Below, piece by piece: positions 27,554 through 38,908 of a DNA stretch of 64,000 bases. The DNA lies in NCBI GenBank assembly GCA_029641185.1, contig JAPWGK010000001.1, positions 880,501 to 944,500 of the forward strand. The letters are read 5' to 3'. A program made the translations under genes and the position numbers. Every line of letters begins with the position of its first letter. Position 1 is the stretch's first letter. Source of the stretch: Pseudofabraea citricarpa. Lineage: Eukaryota > Ascomycota > Leotiomycetes > Helotiales > Dermateaceae. The notes under the pieces were generated by a model, which saw only the letters and a list, made by a program, of their open reading frames with translations, did not search any database and was not told where the DNA came from.

Positions 27554-28091
27554 TTGGTCCTATTCTTCTTTTTCCAAGTATTCATTTCATGTCTCGCATG
27601 AGACTCGATCGCTGATATGCGCGATTTTCTTACATAACTTCTCCTGGTAACTATACCTACTTCTTAAGTTTGGTTAAGTCTTATTTTTGGCAAAGGGAGT
27701 TAGGGTGGTTGTGTTGCAACGTAGGGAGGGAAATAGTGTGGTGCACGAGAGGCTGGCTGTACATGAGACTCGGAGGAAGCATGACGGTGAAAAGGACCAA
27801 TATTGAACTGATCACTAAGTAGTGTCAGAACTGTAGTTTTTTAGATGAATTAAACAATTCACACTCAGCCATAGTCCACCGGTGCATGTGTTTCGTGGCC
27901 TGTCTTCCTGTCTTCCCTCAGACGTGCGGTTGTTGTCATCGATAAGTTTCTGAGCCGGTGGAGTGTGATCACGTGACTGTGGATACCGCACTAAAGGTTT
28001 AGCGAGCCTCGCCCACGAATAATTCAATATTCAGAATTTCTCTGTCTAAATTTCCTTCTTCAACACCAAACGTCGACAAACAACCATCGCC
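27554..28091. other. SSN6 3' region and RPL3 promoter
   Basis: About 540 bp between two same-strand genes. The SSN6 3' untranslated region occupies the left part. The right part, 27900-28091, is the RPL3 promoter, with the CACGTG element listed separately and a pyrimidine-rich stretch just before the start codon, typical of fungal ribosomal protein genes. Confidence 0.5.
27969..27976. promoter_or_regulatory. TCACGTGA E-box upstream of RPL3
   Basis: Perfect 8-bp palindrome TCACGTGA, 116 bp upstream of the RPL3 start codon. CACGTG is the Cbf1-type bHLH site. In several ascomycetes outside Saccharomyces, Cbf1 together with Tbf1 controls ribosomal protein genes. The site is seen; the regulator is inferred. 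Confidence 0.4.
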
Positions 28092-29483
28092 ATGTCTCAC
28101 AGAAAGTTTGAGGCACCTCGCCATGGTTCGCTGGCTTTCTTGCCTAGAAAGCGTGCCGCCCGTCATCGTACGCCATTTCCCCAATCTCAAATTCGCGATT
28201 GTGTGCTGATAGAATCTCTTAGGCGGAAAGGTCAAGTCCTTCCCTAAGGATGACCCCAAGAAGCCAGTTCACTTGACTGCCACTATGGGATACAAGGCTG
28301 GAATGACCGTATGTACCCCGACCCAATTGCGCAGTCAATACTAACACCCGTTCTCTCTCAGACAATCGTCCGCGATTTGGATCGTCCAGGTGCGAAATCA
28401 CACAAGAAGGAAGTTGTCGAGGCTGTCACTGTTGTCGAGTGCCCCGAAGTACGAACAATGAGCAGCCCGCTTGCCTTGTTGCAATGGCTAACATCTTTAA
28501 TAGGTGATCGTTGTTGGTCTCGTCGGCTACATCGAAACTCCCCGTGGTCTTCGATCCCTCACCACCGTCTGGGCTGAGCATCTCAGCGATGAGGTTAAGC
28601 GCAGATTCTATAAGAACTGGTATAAGAGCAAGAAGAAGGCCTTCACCAAGTACGCCAAGAAGCACTCTGAGAACTCCGGATCCTCAATCACCCGGGAACT
28701 CGAGCGCATCAAGAAGTACTGCACTGTCGTCCGTGTTCTCGCCCACACCCAGATCCGCAAGACCCCTCTCAAGCAAAAGAAGGCACACTTGATGGAGATC
28801 CAGGTTAACGGTGGCAGCGTTGCTGACAAGGTTGAGTTCGCCAACGGTCTCTTCGAGAAGCCAGTCGGCATCTCATCCATCTTCGAGCAAGATGAGATGA
28901 TTGATGTCATCGCCGTTACCAAGGGTCACGGTTTCTCCGGTGTCACCAGCAGATGGGGAACCAAGAAGCTCCCGAGAAAGACTCACAAGGGTCTCCGAAA
29001 GGTCGCTTGTATCGGTGCATGGCATCCTTCCCACGTCCAATGGACTGTTGCCCGTGCTGGTCAAGACGGTTACCATCATCGTACATCCACCAACCACAAG
29101 GTTTACCGTGTTGGAAAGGCTGATGATGAGGGCAACGCTTCAACTGAGTTCGATGTCTCCAAGAAGCAAATCACCCCGTAAGTTAATGCCCTCTGTGCAT
29201 CAAATGACTGAAGACTAATTTTCATAGCATGGGTGGCTTCGTCCGTTACGGTGAGGTCAAGAATGACTTCCTTATCCTCAAGGGATCCATTCCTGGTGTT
29301 AAGAAGCGTGTTGTTACTCTCCGAAAGTCTATGTTCATCCACACTTCAAGAAAGGCTTTGGAGAAGGTTGAGTTGAAATGGATTGATACCTCTTCCAAGT
29401 TCGGTCACGGTGCATACCAAACTCCTCAGGAGAAGCATCAATTCTTGGGTACGCTCAAGAAGGATATTGCTCAGGCTGCATAA
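28092..29483 (+). CDS. RPL3: 60S ribosomal protein uL3
   Basis: Large-subunit ribosomal protein L3, which reaches the peptidyl transferase centre. Five exons (28092-28167, 28223-28308, 28362-28448, 28504-29177, 29228-29483) give 392 residues, the normal eukaryotic length. Recognisable blocks: the start [20 protein letters not shown], the [17 protein letters not shown] segment, the loop [20 protein letters not shown] that carries the tryptophan finger, and the C-terminal [15 protein letters not shown]. Four short introns, three of them near the 5' end, are typical for fungal ribosomal protein genes. Strong codon bias towards C-ending codons (AAG, GTC, ATC) fits high expression. Confidence 0.98.
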
Positions 29484-29541
29484 AATGGGTATTGCATTTC
29501 TTTTCGGGCCGGTGTAGCGGGAATTTAAGTAACTTGCTATG

Positions 29542-29547
29542 AATAAA
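29542..29547 (+). terminator. Poly(A) signal of RPL3
   Basis: AATAAA hexamer 59 bp after the RPL3 stop codon, preceded by AT-rich sequence. Position and sequence suit a cleavage/polyadenylation signal; the end site itself cannot be seen. Confidence 0.4.
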
Positions 29548-29880
29548 TGTCCAATGTTCAATTCATTTGGATTTGAATTGAGAGTGATAAATTGCAAGCA
29601 ATAATGTGAATCTAGAATTACTGCCATGCCTTTAGAACCGATCTCCATGCTGCAGTGATGAATTACACGATGCAAAGCATGATTAGCCTTTCAAGAGCAC
29701 TTCAAAGCTAAACAGCAGTGGGATTGTGAAATTGCAAGAGATTGAGGAAATCGTGCAAGGCGAAAATAAGCCTAGGAGAAACCCCTCAAGCATCGTCATA
29801 GGTGCACGTCCCCACTCAAGCTCCACCATCTCATGTTCAACAAACGACGAAAGCATAAAGAGCCATAGCTCGGCGATCTC

Positions 29881-30919
29881 ATGGGCGCAATAACATCGGC
29901 CATCAGCACATTTCAGCAGTCAGTCAGTTCAGCGCGTCAGAAACGGCGAGACAAGAAGCAACAGCAGAAGCAAAAGGACCAGAGCCCGCAGCAACCGTCA
30001 CGATTAGGGCCATCGGCGCAGCAGCAAGTCGAGGAGGGATTATTGGAAGAGCATCTCGCGTCCTCGGCCCCTCCTACCACCACGACTACGACTACCGAAC
30101 CTGCTCAGAAGAAGAAGGAAGGAGAAGCAGCAGCAGCAGCGGCAGCAGGAGTGTCAACGTGAGAAATCCAAACCCAAATCCATATTCATCCCCGGTTTTC
30201 GTTCTCTCCTCCTCTTCTTCTTCTTCTCGTCTCGTCAAGCAGCAGCAACAGCAAAAGAGCAGCGCTGAACGCCGTTATTCCAGTACTTCGAACCTACCTC
30301 TCTCCCCACATCAAGCTCCGTCTCCCTCTTCGTCGGCACCAGCGAGTAACATGGCGAGCGACGCCGACTACGCGGCGTTCCTAGACAAGGCGAACCAGGA
30401 TCCGCAAGAGGGCGCGGTCTCGCAGAGCGGAAAGAAGGCGGGCGAGTTCAAGACGCGCGACGAGGGCGTGCAGGTGCCGCCGGTGCTGAGCAGCCTCGAG
30501 GCCTACTACGTGAGCGATGCCGACGAGGAGTTCGTCCCCGTCGGGCTGAAGAATTCTGCGTCGTCGGGCAAGAAGTTACCTGATGAGGGTCCGTCTCTCT
30601 CCTCTTCTTCCCACCCCTCTCTCTGTTTTGCTCTCGTGCTTTGAGCGGTTTGCTGACTTTCGGATCTTTGCGTGTAGAGACGTTCAAGAAGATGATCAAT
30701 CACCCGGATCATGCTGCGCAGGTCCAGATCCTCGATATCGTCGAGTGGGACCCGCAGGGCCAGTACAAGAACGTCGTTGACGCGGTGCGCGAGGCGGGGA
30801 AGGGTGCTGATGTGAGGGTCTATAGAGTCCAGAGGGATAAGACGAGAGTTGAGTATTGGGTGCTTACTGTTACCGGGAGCGAGGTGGTCGGGGTCAAGGC
30901 TCTGGCTGTTGAGAGCTAG
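29881..30919 (+). CDS. NuiA-like protein with an Ala/Gln-rich N-terminal extension
   Basis: Conserved fungal protein whose C-terminal half resembles the nuclease A inhibitor (NuiA-like) fold: LSSLEAYYVSDADEEFVPV near its start and a final pair of strands around VRVYRVQRDKTRVEYWVL. Partner nuclease unknown, and the family call is by eye. Preferred model: exons 29881-30158, 30284-30588 and 30678-30919, 825 nt, 274 residues. The first intron has a GTGAGA donor, a GCTGAAC branch-like site and a TTCCAG acceptor, and splicing keeps the frame exactly. The N-terminus MGAITSAIS fits an N-myristoylation signal. It is followed by Lys/Gln-rich and Ala-rich low complexity. If translation instead starts at 30351 (MASDADYAAF), the product is 159 residues and more like a bare domain. 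A 227-codon antisense open frame here is a shadow. Confidence 0.7.
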
Positions 30920-33900
30920 GAGTTGAGGGTTCAGAAGGGGTGAGGGACGAGGGACGAGGGACGAGGTATGGGCCGTTTGCTTTCGTTGGCGTTTCTCGGG
31001 AGGGCAGCGGGCTGGGTGTAAGTTGAGATCCGATCCCATTGTGAATCGGACATGGCTCTTATGTGATGTTATGAGCATGTGATAGGGAGAATTGGAAATA
31101 TCACAAGTCATGGCGGATGCTGATTGTGGAAAAGAAACGTGCGTGAGAGCGCTTGTGTGTAACTGATATGATGTGAGGGAGGGCTTCAAGATGAACTAAT
31201 TTGTTACTTCAATCAGTATTTCATCCGTACTTGCACTTCACACATGTACAGTACCACCCAAATAGGCACGGAACTTCCCACTTCTACCACGAATGGAGAC
31301 CTCTACTTCTCCGGTCATATAAGTAGATTCGGTTCACCAAGTCGTGGCTCCATTCTGCATGGGCTTGTGTATAATGCTTTACTTGGTTGTTTAGTTCTGT
31401 GGTACCTTCGTACGTAGCGAACTAGGGCAAATATAGAGGCAGCTTTTGAGAGATGTAGATGTATTTCTTTTTTGTTAGTTAACGAGCGAGAGAGGGTTAT
31501 GGATATTGTTTTGGTGCACAAGAAGCATGTTGACAAACACCTGCCTTGTCCATTCGACTTGGAGAGGCTAGCTCATAGCTAGGGAACATAGCTAATATCG
31601 ACCTTGGGAAGCGAGCCCAGAGTTGAACGACGTGGAAGGAGAGATATCTGGGTGGAGCTACGAGTAGCTCCAGCTAGAGAAGCTAAGCTAGAATTGTTGA
31701 AGATGCTCGAGGACTTTCATCCGGATGGAGTCGAGTCTTTTTTTGTTTTGTTTTTCTCTTTTTTTCTGGAGCCGAGTAGGAATGGAATGTGTGAGATGTT
31801 CTCAAGGGAGGGGAGCGAGGGGGGGTATTTTGGGAACCCACGCGGTAGAACGTAGGGATAAGCAAGGCCGAAAGATTGGCTTCTGCGGTATCCGTAAGAA
31901 CTCTTGGTCTTTACGCTGACGAGGAGTTGACGAGGAGTGCACGAGTCAATGGCGTACTCTGGAAGAGGAGGAGGAGGAGGCCTCGTCCGTAAGATCCGTG
32001 GGTACTGGGTAGCGTGAGCACCTGCGGCAGTCGACGCTCGCTGAGGATATGGATATCCTAGTAGTCCTCTCCTAGGGTCGCTTGAACCTCACAGCTGCAT
32101 TGACGAATTTCAATAAAATAAAGTTGATACTGTGCAGAGTCGATACGAAGCTGGCTGACGGTCGGGTTGGTAAGTGCCAACCCATAATATGTGGACGACG
32201 GTGGAGCGGCGACAGAAGAGATGCTTTTCTCGAGATGAAAGCACTCTGCTTCGAAACAACTTTGTTTCTGCTGTCCTACTGTATCCGCTGGCTGACTGCA
32301 CTGCCAATTGCTGATCGGCAGCTCTTTTAAGATGAACTTCATCAGCTATCCAGCGATCGGCTTCGCGATATGCTGGGTGTCTCATCCGTCATGGCTCGCT
32401 CGGAAGCCGATGTGCATCTTGCTCGTGTGGTGGTCCGGTGGAGGGGTGTTCCTGTCACGTAGTGGTTGGAAGCGCGCACACGCACCACTCCTCAATTTGA
32501 GCGACGAAGCCGAGGCATTCCAGAAGAATCAAGATTCCCATGCGGGCCTGCTCAAAGCTCATCTGCAGTATGAGATGAGGCTCGAAGGATTTCCCCCTCG
32601 TGAGACACGACGAGTTTGAGCGGAGAATAAATACCGATCACGTGCACCGGAGAGAGAGAGGTGAGGCCAGGGGGGGTTTTCGAGGCGAAGTTTGAAATAT
32701 TGACAAGCAAATTTGCTGCGTCATGCCCGCATCGCAAGCATTCCGACAAGGTTCGGCAGAGCCAACTCTCGCGGGACTTTTGCGACGAAGGCTCCTTAAC
32801 CAGCCAAAGTCAATTGTGAGAAAGTCTTGCTTCAACGTCGGTCGAGTATAGCTACAGACGACGACACTGGATTCACGTGTGAAGGGGGTGTGACAGCGAC
32901 ACAGCACAACTGGGGTGATGACGAGCTGATGTCATCCTGATGGCTGATCGCAATCCTGAAAATACAGTACAGACACCACACAGCCCCTTCAGAGATTTAG
33001 ACTTGCCGGTGGGATGGACGGACGGACGGACAGGCGACGTTGGATATAAATAACTATCAACGGGCGAGGGCAGCTACAGTGGGTGGAAGCAGTGTTAGTG
33101 GGAGGCAAACTGGAAGACGAATCAGCCTCTGGGCTCGTACGCGTAGTAAGTGCGGGTGTTACTGATGTGCTGTGCTGTGCTGTGCTGTTGCTGTACCTGC
33201 ACCTGCACCTGCACCTTCTATTTTGTGCTGATTTCGCCTTCAGAGGGTGGCTGAAGTCCTGAAGACGCTGGGAGGGACGAACATGGTGGACATGGCCTCT
33301 CATTGGTTGATCTGGCCGGCAGAGGCGTGAGAGGGCAGAAGCAAGAAGTGGGTTCCTGTCGTTCCTGTCGAATTATTCGGCACTACTCACTGCGTGTCTG
33401 TCAGGGGCCGCTGCTGCTTTTGGTGCTTTTTGGTGCTCTTGCTGCTCTTGCTGCTTTTGCTGCTGCTGCCCCCCTCCCCCCCCTGAGTCCTTGACTTGAG
33501 TCCCTGAATCCCCCATAAGCAGAAGCAGAAGCAGTACTCATTTATCTTCTGGATTATTGCTTCAGTACTAGACCTCACCATCTGTGCAGAACCATACCGC
33601 CATAGCTCCCGTCAACTTTCAACCGTCAGCCATCAGCCATCAGCCATCAACAACCACAACCGCTCTCGGTCCATCACCACCATCACCACCAATCCTCCCC
33701 ATCATCATCATCATCATCATCTGCCATCCCAAGATCCCAAGGACCGGCACCTCGAAACAAAGACGTTGTACCTGCCTGACCGTGCTGGCCCTGGCCCCTG
33801 GCTCTGGCCCTGAACCAGGATCTGCATCGGGCGCCCAGCCTGCAATCTAAGCCAATCTCGAGGCCGAAGTGATTGGTGGCTCATTCTGTAATTGGCTGAC

Positions 33901-34529
33901 CAGGGGGAAAATCCAGTCCCCGATCGTGTACCGGGCCTATCAGTTTGCGCGTGTGCGTGTGTGTGTGCTTCTGTGCTTCTGACCCAGGAGACATCCATCC
34001 TCTGGACCTTCATCCAACCTTCAACCTTCGTTCTCCTGTCTGTCTGTTTGTCTGTCTGTCTATCCAACTCCGACCTTTGTGCTGGTCCTCAACAATTCAC
34101 TCTCCTCTCTCCCTCTTTGCACGAATCACCCACGAGACATCCACGACCACAATAATTGACCCACGACCTTCCAACCTACCTTCGTTTTGTCTGCTGCCTT
34201 TTCCCTCACGACTCCTTGTTCTGTCTGCCCAGTTTTAACCACCCCCCGACCCCGACCTCAATACGCGCCCATTCCAAATTACACAACTCCTCGCCACACG
34301 CATACAGAATCTCGAGTCATCATTCCCAGCGCATTCTCCCCAAATCTTCATCGCCCAATTTTTTGAGGGGACTGGGTCCTGTCTATTACTCCTTCCTCGA
34401 GGCATTCCTCGACCTCGCTTGCTCGCCATTCCAGCCACCCGCGCTGCTCCAACTTCGTGCTCCGATTATTCCAGACGCCAGATGCGATCGACCATTTCAG
34501 TCCAATAACCCTGATCTCAAACTCGCAGT
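30920..34529. other. 3.6 kb intergenic region
   Basis: Space before the KRE6-like gene. No supported gene. It contains GAGGGACGA repeats just after the NuiA-like gene, GTACAGTACC at 31248-31257, TGCTGTGCTGTGCTGTGC at 33170-33188, CACCTGCACCTGCACC at 33198-33217, and (ATC)n at 33701-33722. The last 600 bp before 34530 are pyrimidine-rich (CTGTCTGTTTGTCTGTCTG at 34038), typical of a fungal promoter and 5' leader. Confidence 0.5.
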
Positions 34530-36715
34530 ATGGCTTTCAATGGTTCATCCGAATCGCCACGGCGGCCACCTCACATTACCGTTAATTCGGGGAGTGGAGG
34601 AAACATTCTAGGCGACTTGAGATCCGATGGAAGCTCGCTATCGACGCCAAATACCGCAGGATTAACCAGACAGTTATTACCGCATCAACCACAGCGAGTA
34701 CCGTCAAGCTCGGGATCAAACTTACCGCCGCCGGTCTATAGCTCCCCAGTGGAAGCACAATCTTCAGAGATGCTACTTCCCCCGTCAACATCAAGAGGTC
34801 CCCGGCCGTACCAAGATACACCCTCGGAAACTCCTACCGTCTCCAACTCGGCGGTATCCTCGAGAAGAACCAGTTGGGATTCCGAAAATGGGACGAGGAG
34901 AGATAGCTGGAACAATGGCAACCCGTTCCAATCACCATTCGATGATTCTAGGGCTCCTTCGCGAGCAGGCGACAGTGACGACGACGCCGTGAACACGCAA
35001 ACTGTGTCGGAGAAGTACAATATCATGCCATCAGCAGGACTATTACTGTTCCCAGAAGATGTAGAGAAGGATGACTGGCTACACAACCCGAGTCCCGACG
35101 ACAAAGATAGAGAGAAGTGCGAAATCTGGAACAAGAGAGGAATAACCAACTTAGGTGGCCTGTTGCTGATCACGGCTGGGCTACTGGTGCTTTTTATCGG
35201 TTATCCCGTCTTGTATGTTGAACCTAGATTCGGAGGCACGTATCTGCTCGCTAACAGCTTCCAGAACTTTCGTGCGAACAGTTGTACCAATTCGCGATGG
35301 TGCAGCATGTGGGCGCGATCCCGACTGCTTATCGGACCAGATGGCTTTGCTTTCGAACGTTCGACAAGGCCTTGTTGATCCTGACACTCCAGACTCGGTC
35401 AAGTCCAAGACCTCAAATGATGGCAAGAAAATGAACCTTGTCGTAAGTGCACTCTTCAAAAACGTGGATGGGGAGTGCTAATAATAGTAGTTCTCCGATG
35501 AATTTAACACTGATGGACGGACTTTCTTCGATAACGATGATCCATACTTTCAGGCTGTAGATATCTGGTATGGTGTTACGCAGGATTTGGAGTGGTACGA
35601 TCCAGACGCAGCTTCGACCGAGGGCGGAACTCTCAACTTGAAATTCGACGCTTTCCAAAATCATAACCTAAATTACAGATCCGGCATGTTGCAATCTTGG
35701 AATAAACTCTGTTACAAAGGTGGCCGAATTGAAGTCAGTGCTTCGCTACCTGGTAGTGCCATTACTGGTTTCTGGCCTGGTATTTGGACCATGGGAAATT
35801 TGGGCAGAGCCGGTTATGCCGCAACTACCGAAGGTTTGTGGCCTTACAGCTACTGGGACAAGTGCGACGCTGGTATCACACCAAACCAGAGCGCAACAGA
35901 TGGAATCAGTTGGTTGCCCGGAATGAGATTGCCAGCTTGTACTTGCAAGAACGAGGATCATCCTTCTCCTGGAAACTCTCGATCGGCACCTGAGATCGAT
36001 GCTATCGAAGCCAGTGTTGGATACTTGGGTCCAGGAGCTTATGATGCTTCGACCGGTCATGCTTCGCAATCTTTCCAGGCAGCTCCTTTCGATATCTTCT
36101 ATTCGCCTGATCAGCAATATATGGAGGTCTATGACCATGCCCAGACTGAAATCAACAGCTACCGCGGAGGACCTTACCAACAATCCGTCTCTGCGCTCAC
36201 ATGGCTGAACGATGACTGGTATGATGGAAATGGCTATCAAACCTACGGCTTTGAGTATACCCCTGGAGCTCTAGGTGATGTTAGCTTCTTTGTAGGAGAT
36301 CAATACACCTGGAAGGTGGATGGCCGAGCTCTCCGACCGAACGGAAATGTAGGACAGCGTGTTGTCCCGGAGGAGCCCATGTCGATCATCATGAATTTTG
36401 GAATGTCCAACAGTTTCTCTCAGGTCTTCCTGGCAGAGTTGAACGAAATGATGCCGGCAACAATGCGAATCGACTACATTCGTATCTACCAGGAAGAAGG
36501 CAAGGAATCACTTACTTGTGATCCTCCGGGATATCCTACAACTTCTTATATCAAGAAGCATCCAGAGCCATATGGTAAGTCCTCGCGTACGCTGTTCTGA
36601 AATGCATACTAACATTAACCCAGCAAACCCCAACCTTACAAATTGGGCATCCACAAACTACTCATGGCCAGAAAATACTCTCATGAACGGCTGCGAATTA
36701 GAAGATTCGTCATAG
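34530..36715 (+). CDS. KRE6: Beta-1,6-glucan synthesis protein, Kre6/Skn1 family (GH16-related)
   Basis: Type II membrane protein of the SKN1/KRE6 family needed for cell-wall beta-1,6-glucan, acting in the ER/Golgi and at the cell surface. Four exons (34530-35212, 35265-35442, 35491-36574, 36624-36715) give 678 residues. A Ser/Pro-rich cytosolic region of about 205 residues precedes one transmembrane helix at about 208-229. The lumenal GH16-like domain follows. It starts VFSDEFNTDGRTF and contains GVTQDLEWYDPDA and NYRSGMLQSWNKLC. The catalytic-type EIDAIE lies at residues 455-460, with both acidic residues kept. The C-terminal block has four Cys, as in related fungi. Acceptor choice at 35490 (not the nearer TAG) avoids a stop and restores the conserved strand. 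The name KRE6 versus SKN1 cannot be decided here. Confidence 0.93.
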
Positions 36716-38908
36716 TCGTTCCGACTCCTTTGTACAGATATTCCCGAGACGCGGACACGAAACAATATAGAACAGTCAACCACATGTCTGGAACGACTAT
36801 GACCTTTTTCATCGTTGGCAGCTCGCAAGCATAATTCTTATTTTCGAAATTCATTGCATAGCGGAGTCGGCGTCAACCATTTGCATCATCGAGATTCCGC
36901 AAGGCTTCTCGCACCGCAAGTTTTCTTTTCTTTGTGCACTTTACTGTACAGTACCACAACTTATTACCGCCGTGCCCCCCTTCTTTTCTTCTGGGGGGCA
37001 TCGTTTCACTTTTGGGAGTTCTACGGAGCTGGTGGCCTCTATGAAATATTTTGCCTTGCTTTTTTCACATTTGGCTCTGCGTTGTTTGGAAATAAGAAAG
37101 GGGTCAGATAATCCAATGGCCTTCTTTTCTTTTTTGGAGTGCTTCGGACGCAGAAAAGCTCTAGATGAGTAATTTGATTGTTCTTGTTCTTTTTCGTTTT
37201 TACTGCTCTTGCTTTTTCTGTTTGTGCCGCTTTTTTGTGTTTTTTGGCAGTCGGAAGGAATTCAAGATATGATCTGGAGATAAAAAAAACAACGACGGCC
37301 GAATTGTTATGATAGATGGATTCTGTGGGAGTGAGATGGAGAGGTTAGCGCTGTGTTACAATTCATTCATGGGTGGTGGGTGGTTGAAGAGAACGAAGGA
37401 TGATGGACGGATGGATGGAAAGAGGAAAGGGAGCTGCTGAGAGTTATATATAGATTTCTCTCTACCTTTTTCCTTTTCCTCCTCTTCCTTCCGCGCCGCT
37501 GAAGATAGAGAGAAAATACTCTTGACAAAGTTATAAAGAATAATTAAATACTTCTACAAAAAAAAGTTTTAAATCACCAGGCCTACTCCGTCTCGCTGCA
37601 TGCACTTGGAGTTGAGTGACTGCTAGGTATCTATCCATCAACTTGTGATAAATGCATAGCTTACGCACGTTATGTATGATCTACCTAGATCTAGCCTTAT
37701 GCATATCTCGATCCTCCTGAGTTCTGCCTCTCAGTAGCCAAAAGAAAGAGAAGTTAGGTAGGTAGGTACCTACCTATGTGACGTACCTCTCTCTCTCTCT
37801 CTCTTCTCGACAGCCATTCAAGACTCAACCCATAACCCTCCTCACCCACCAAACCAACATGTATTTCATGTTCGACAACACCACAATACGGCAAACCACA
37901 TCAAGTGATAATAATTCATTCATTCTCTGCTCAAATCTAGAAGCAGTATATAATATAGATCCTGAAGCTAGCAGACGAACAGACAGACAGACAGACAGAC
38001 AGGCTTTCCTTGCTTTCTTTCTCTCTCTCTCTCTCTCCATCCTGTACTGACTACACTACACACCTTTTTTTTTGTCGTCTTCATCTTCATCTTCTTATAC
38101 CTGCTCTTCTTATCTTATGTATGTGGGATCCTTCAATGCCCTACCCTGCCCTTCCTCGGTTCCCTCTCTTGAGACGTAGATGCAAAGAGAGGGCTTAGGT
38201 CTGCAGAGGTTTGAATTTGAAGAAGCCATGCCGTCCATCCATCCTTCCAACCAAATATCCATCCAAGCTCCGATGCCAGTTCCAGTTCCAGTTCCAGTCC
38301 CAGCTCCAAAAAGAAAGATGCCAAAAGATGATAAAAATAAAAACAAAGTCCGAGCCCGAGTCCGAATCCCAATGCCTCCGTCAAAGAACGAGAGAACTGG
38401 TTACCTTACACACGAACACAGAAGACAGAAGACAGAAAGAGAAAGAAGAAAAAGATGTACCATAAGATTCAACCAAACCTCCGAAAAAAAGATGTCCCCT
38501 TTTTTTATAATCTTGCATCAATCCATTGCAAATTCCCTTGCTCGCGAAATGAACCATTCACATACCTCCTACAAAGAGCCATAGCCATAGCTGCTGCGAT
38601 CCCACCCGCTCTGTGCTAGCTTTATTTGGTCTTCATCTGATCAGATCACATCAGATGAGATCAGATCAAACCTGACCTTCGGTTCCAAAAAAGCCACTGA
38701 TGCCAGTTGAGCTCCTGCCTTCGTTGACCATACTCTCGGCGTCGCCAACTTGCCTGCGTTCCGAGATCTCGCGAGTGGCAAGTGATTTGAGGTTCATCTG
38801 CTTGTACTTGAGCATCCGCATCGTCAATCCTTGGGACGAGAAATCCGGGGATCGTGTCGATGCGCTATTGTTTATCCCCACCCTTTCTTCCCTCATGACT
38901 GCTGGTTG
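36716..38908. other. Convergent 3' intergenic region with simple repeats
   Basis: Between KRE6 (+) and the pyruvate dehydrogenase kinase gene (-). No gene supported. Contains T-rich tracts (36920-37250), a TAGGTAGGTACC palindrome (37755-37776), (CT)n at 37787-37803, (CAGA)n at 37978-38001, (CT)n at 38019-38037, and CCAGTT repeats at 38275-38300. Repeats of the GATCAGAT type lie at 38635-38672. Confidence 0.5.
37759..37776. repeat. TAGGTAGGTACCTACCTA palindrome
   Basis: Perfect 18-bp palindrome, extended on the left by another TAGG. A related inverted repeat is at 52313-52344. Recurrent fungal intergenic element of unknown role. Confidence 0.85.

Noticed and set aside
30506..31189. 227-codon antisense open frame opposite the NuiA-like gene
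   Set aside because: It overlaps the coding exons and an intron of a supported gene in a GC-rich region where chance open frames are long; residues are unremarkable.
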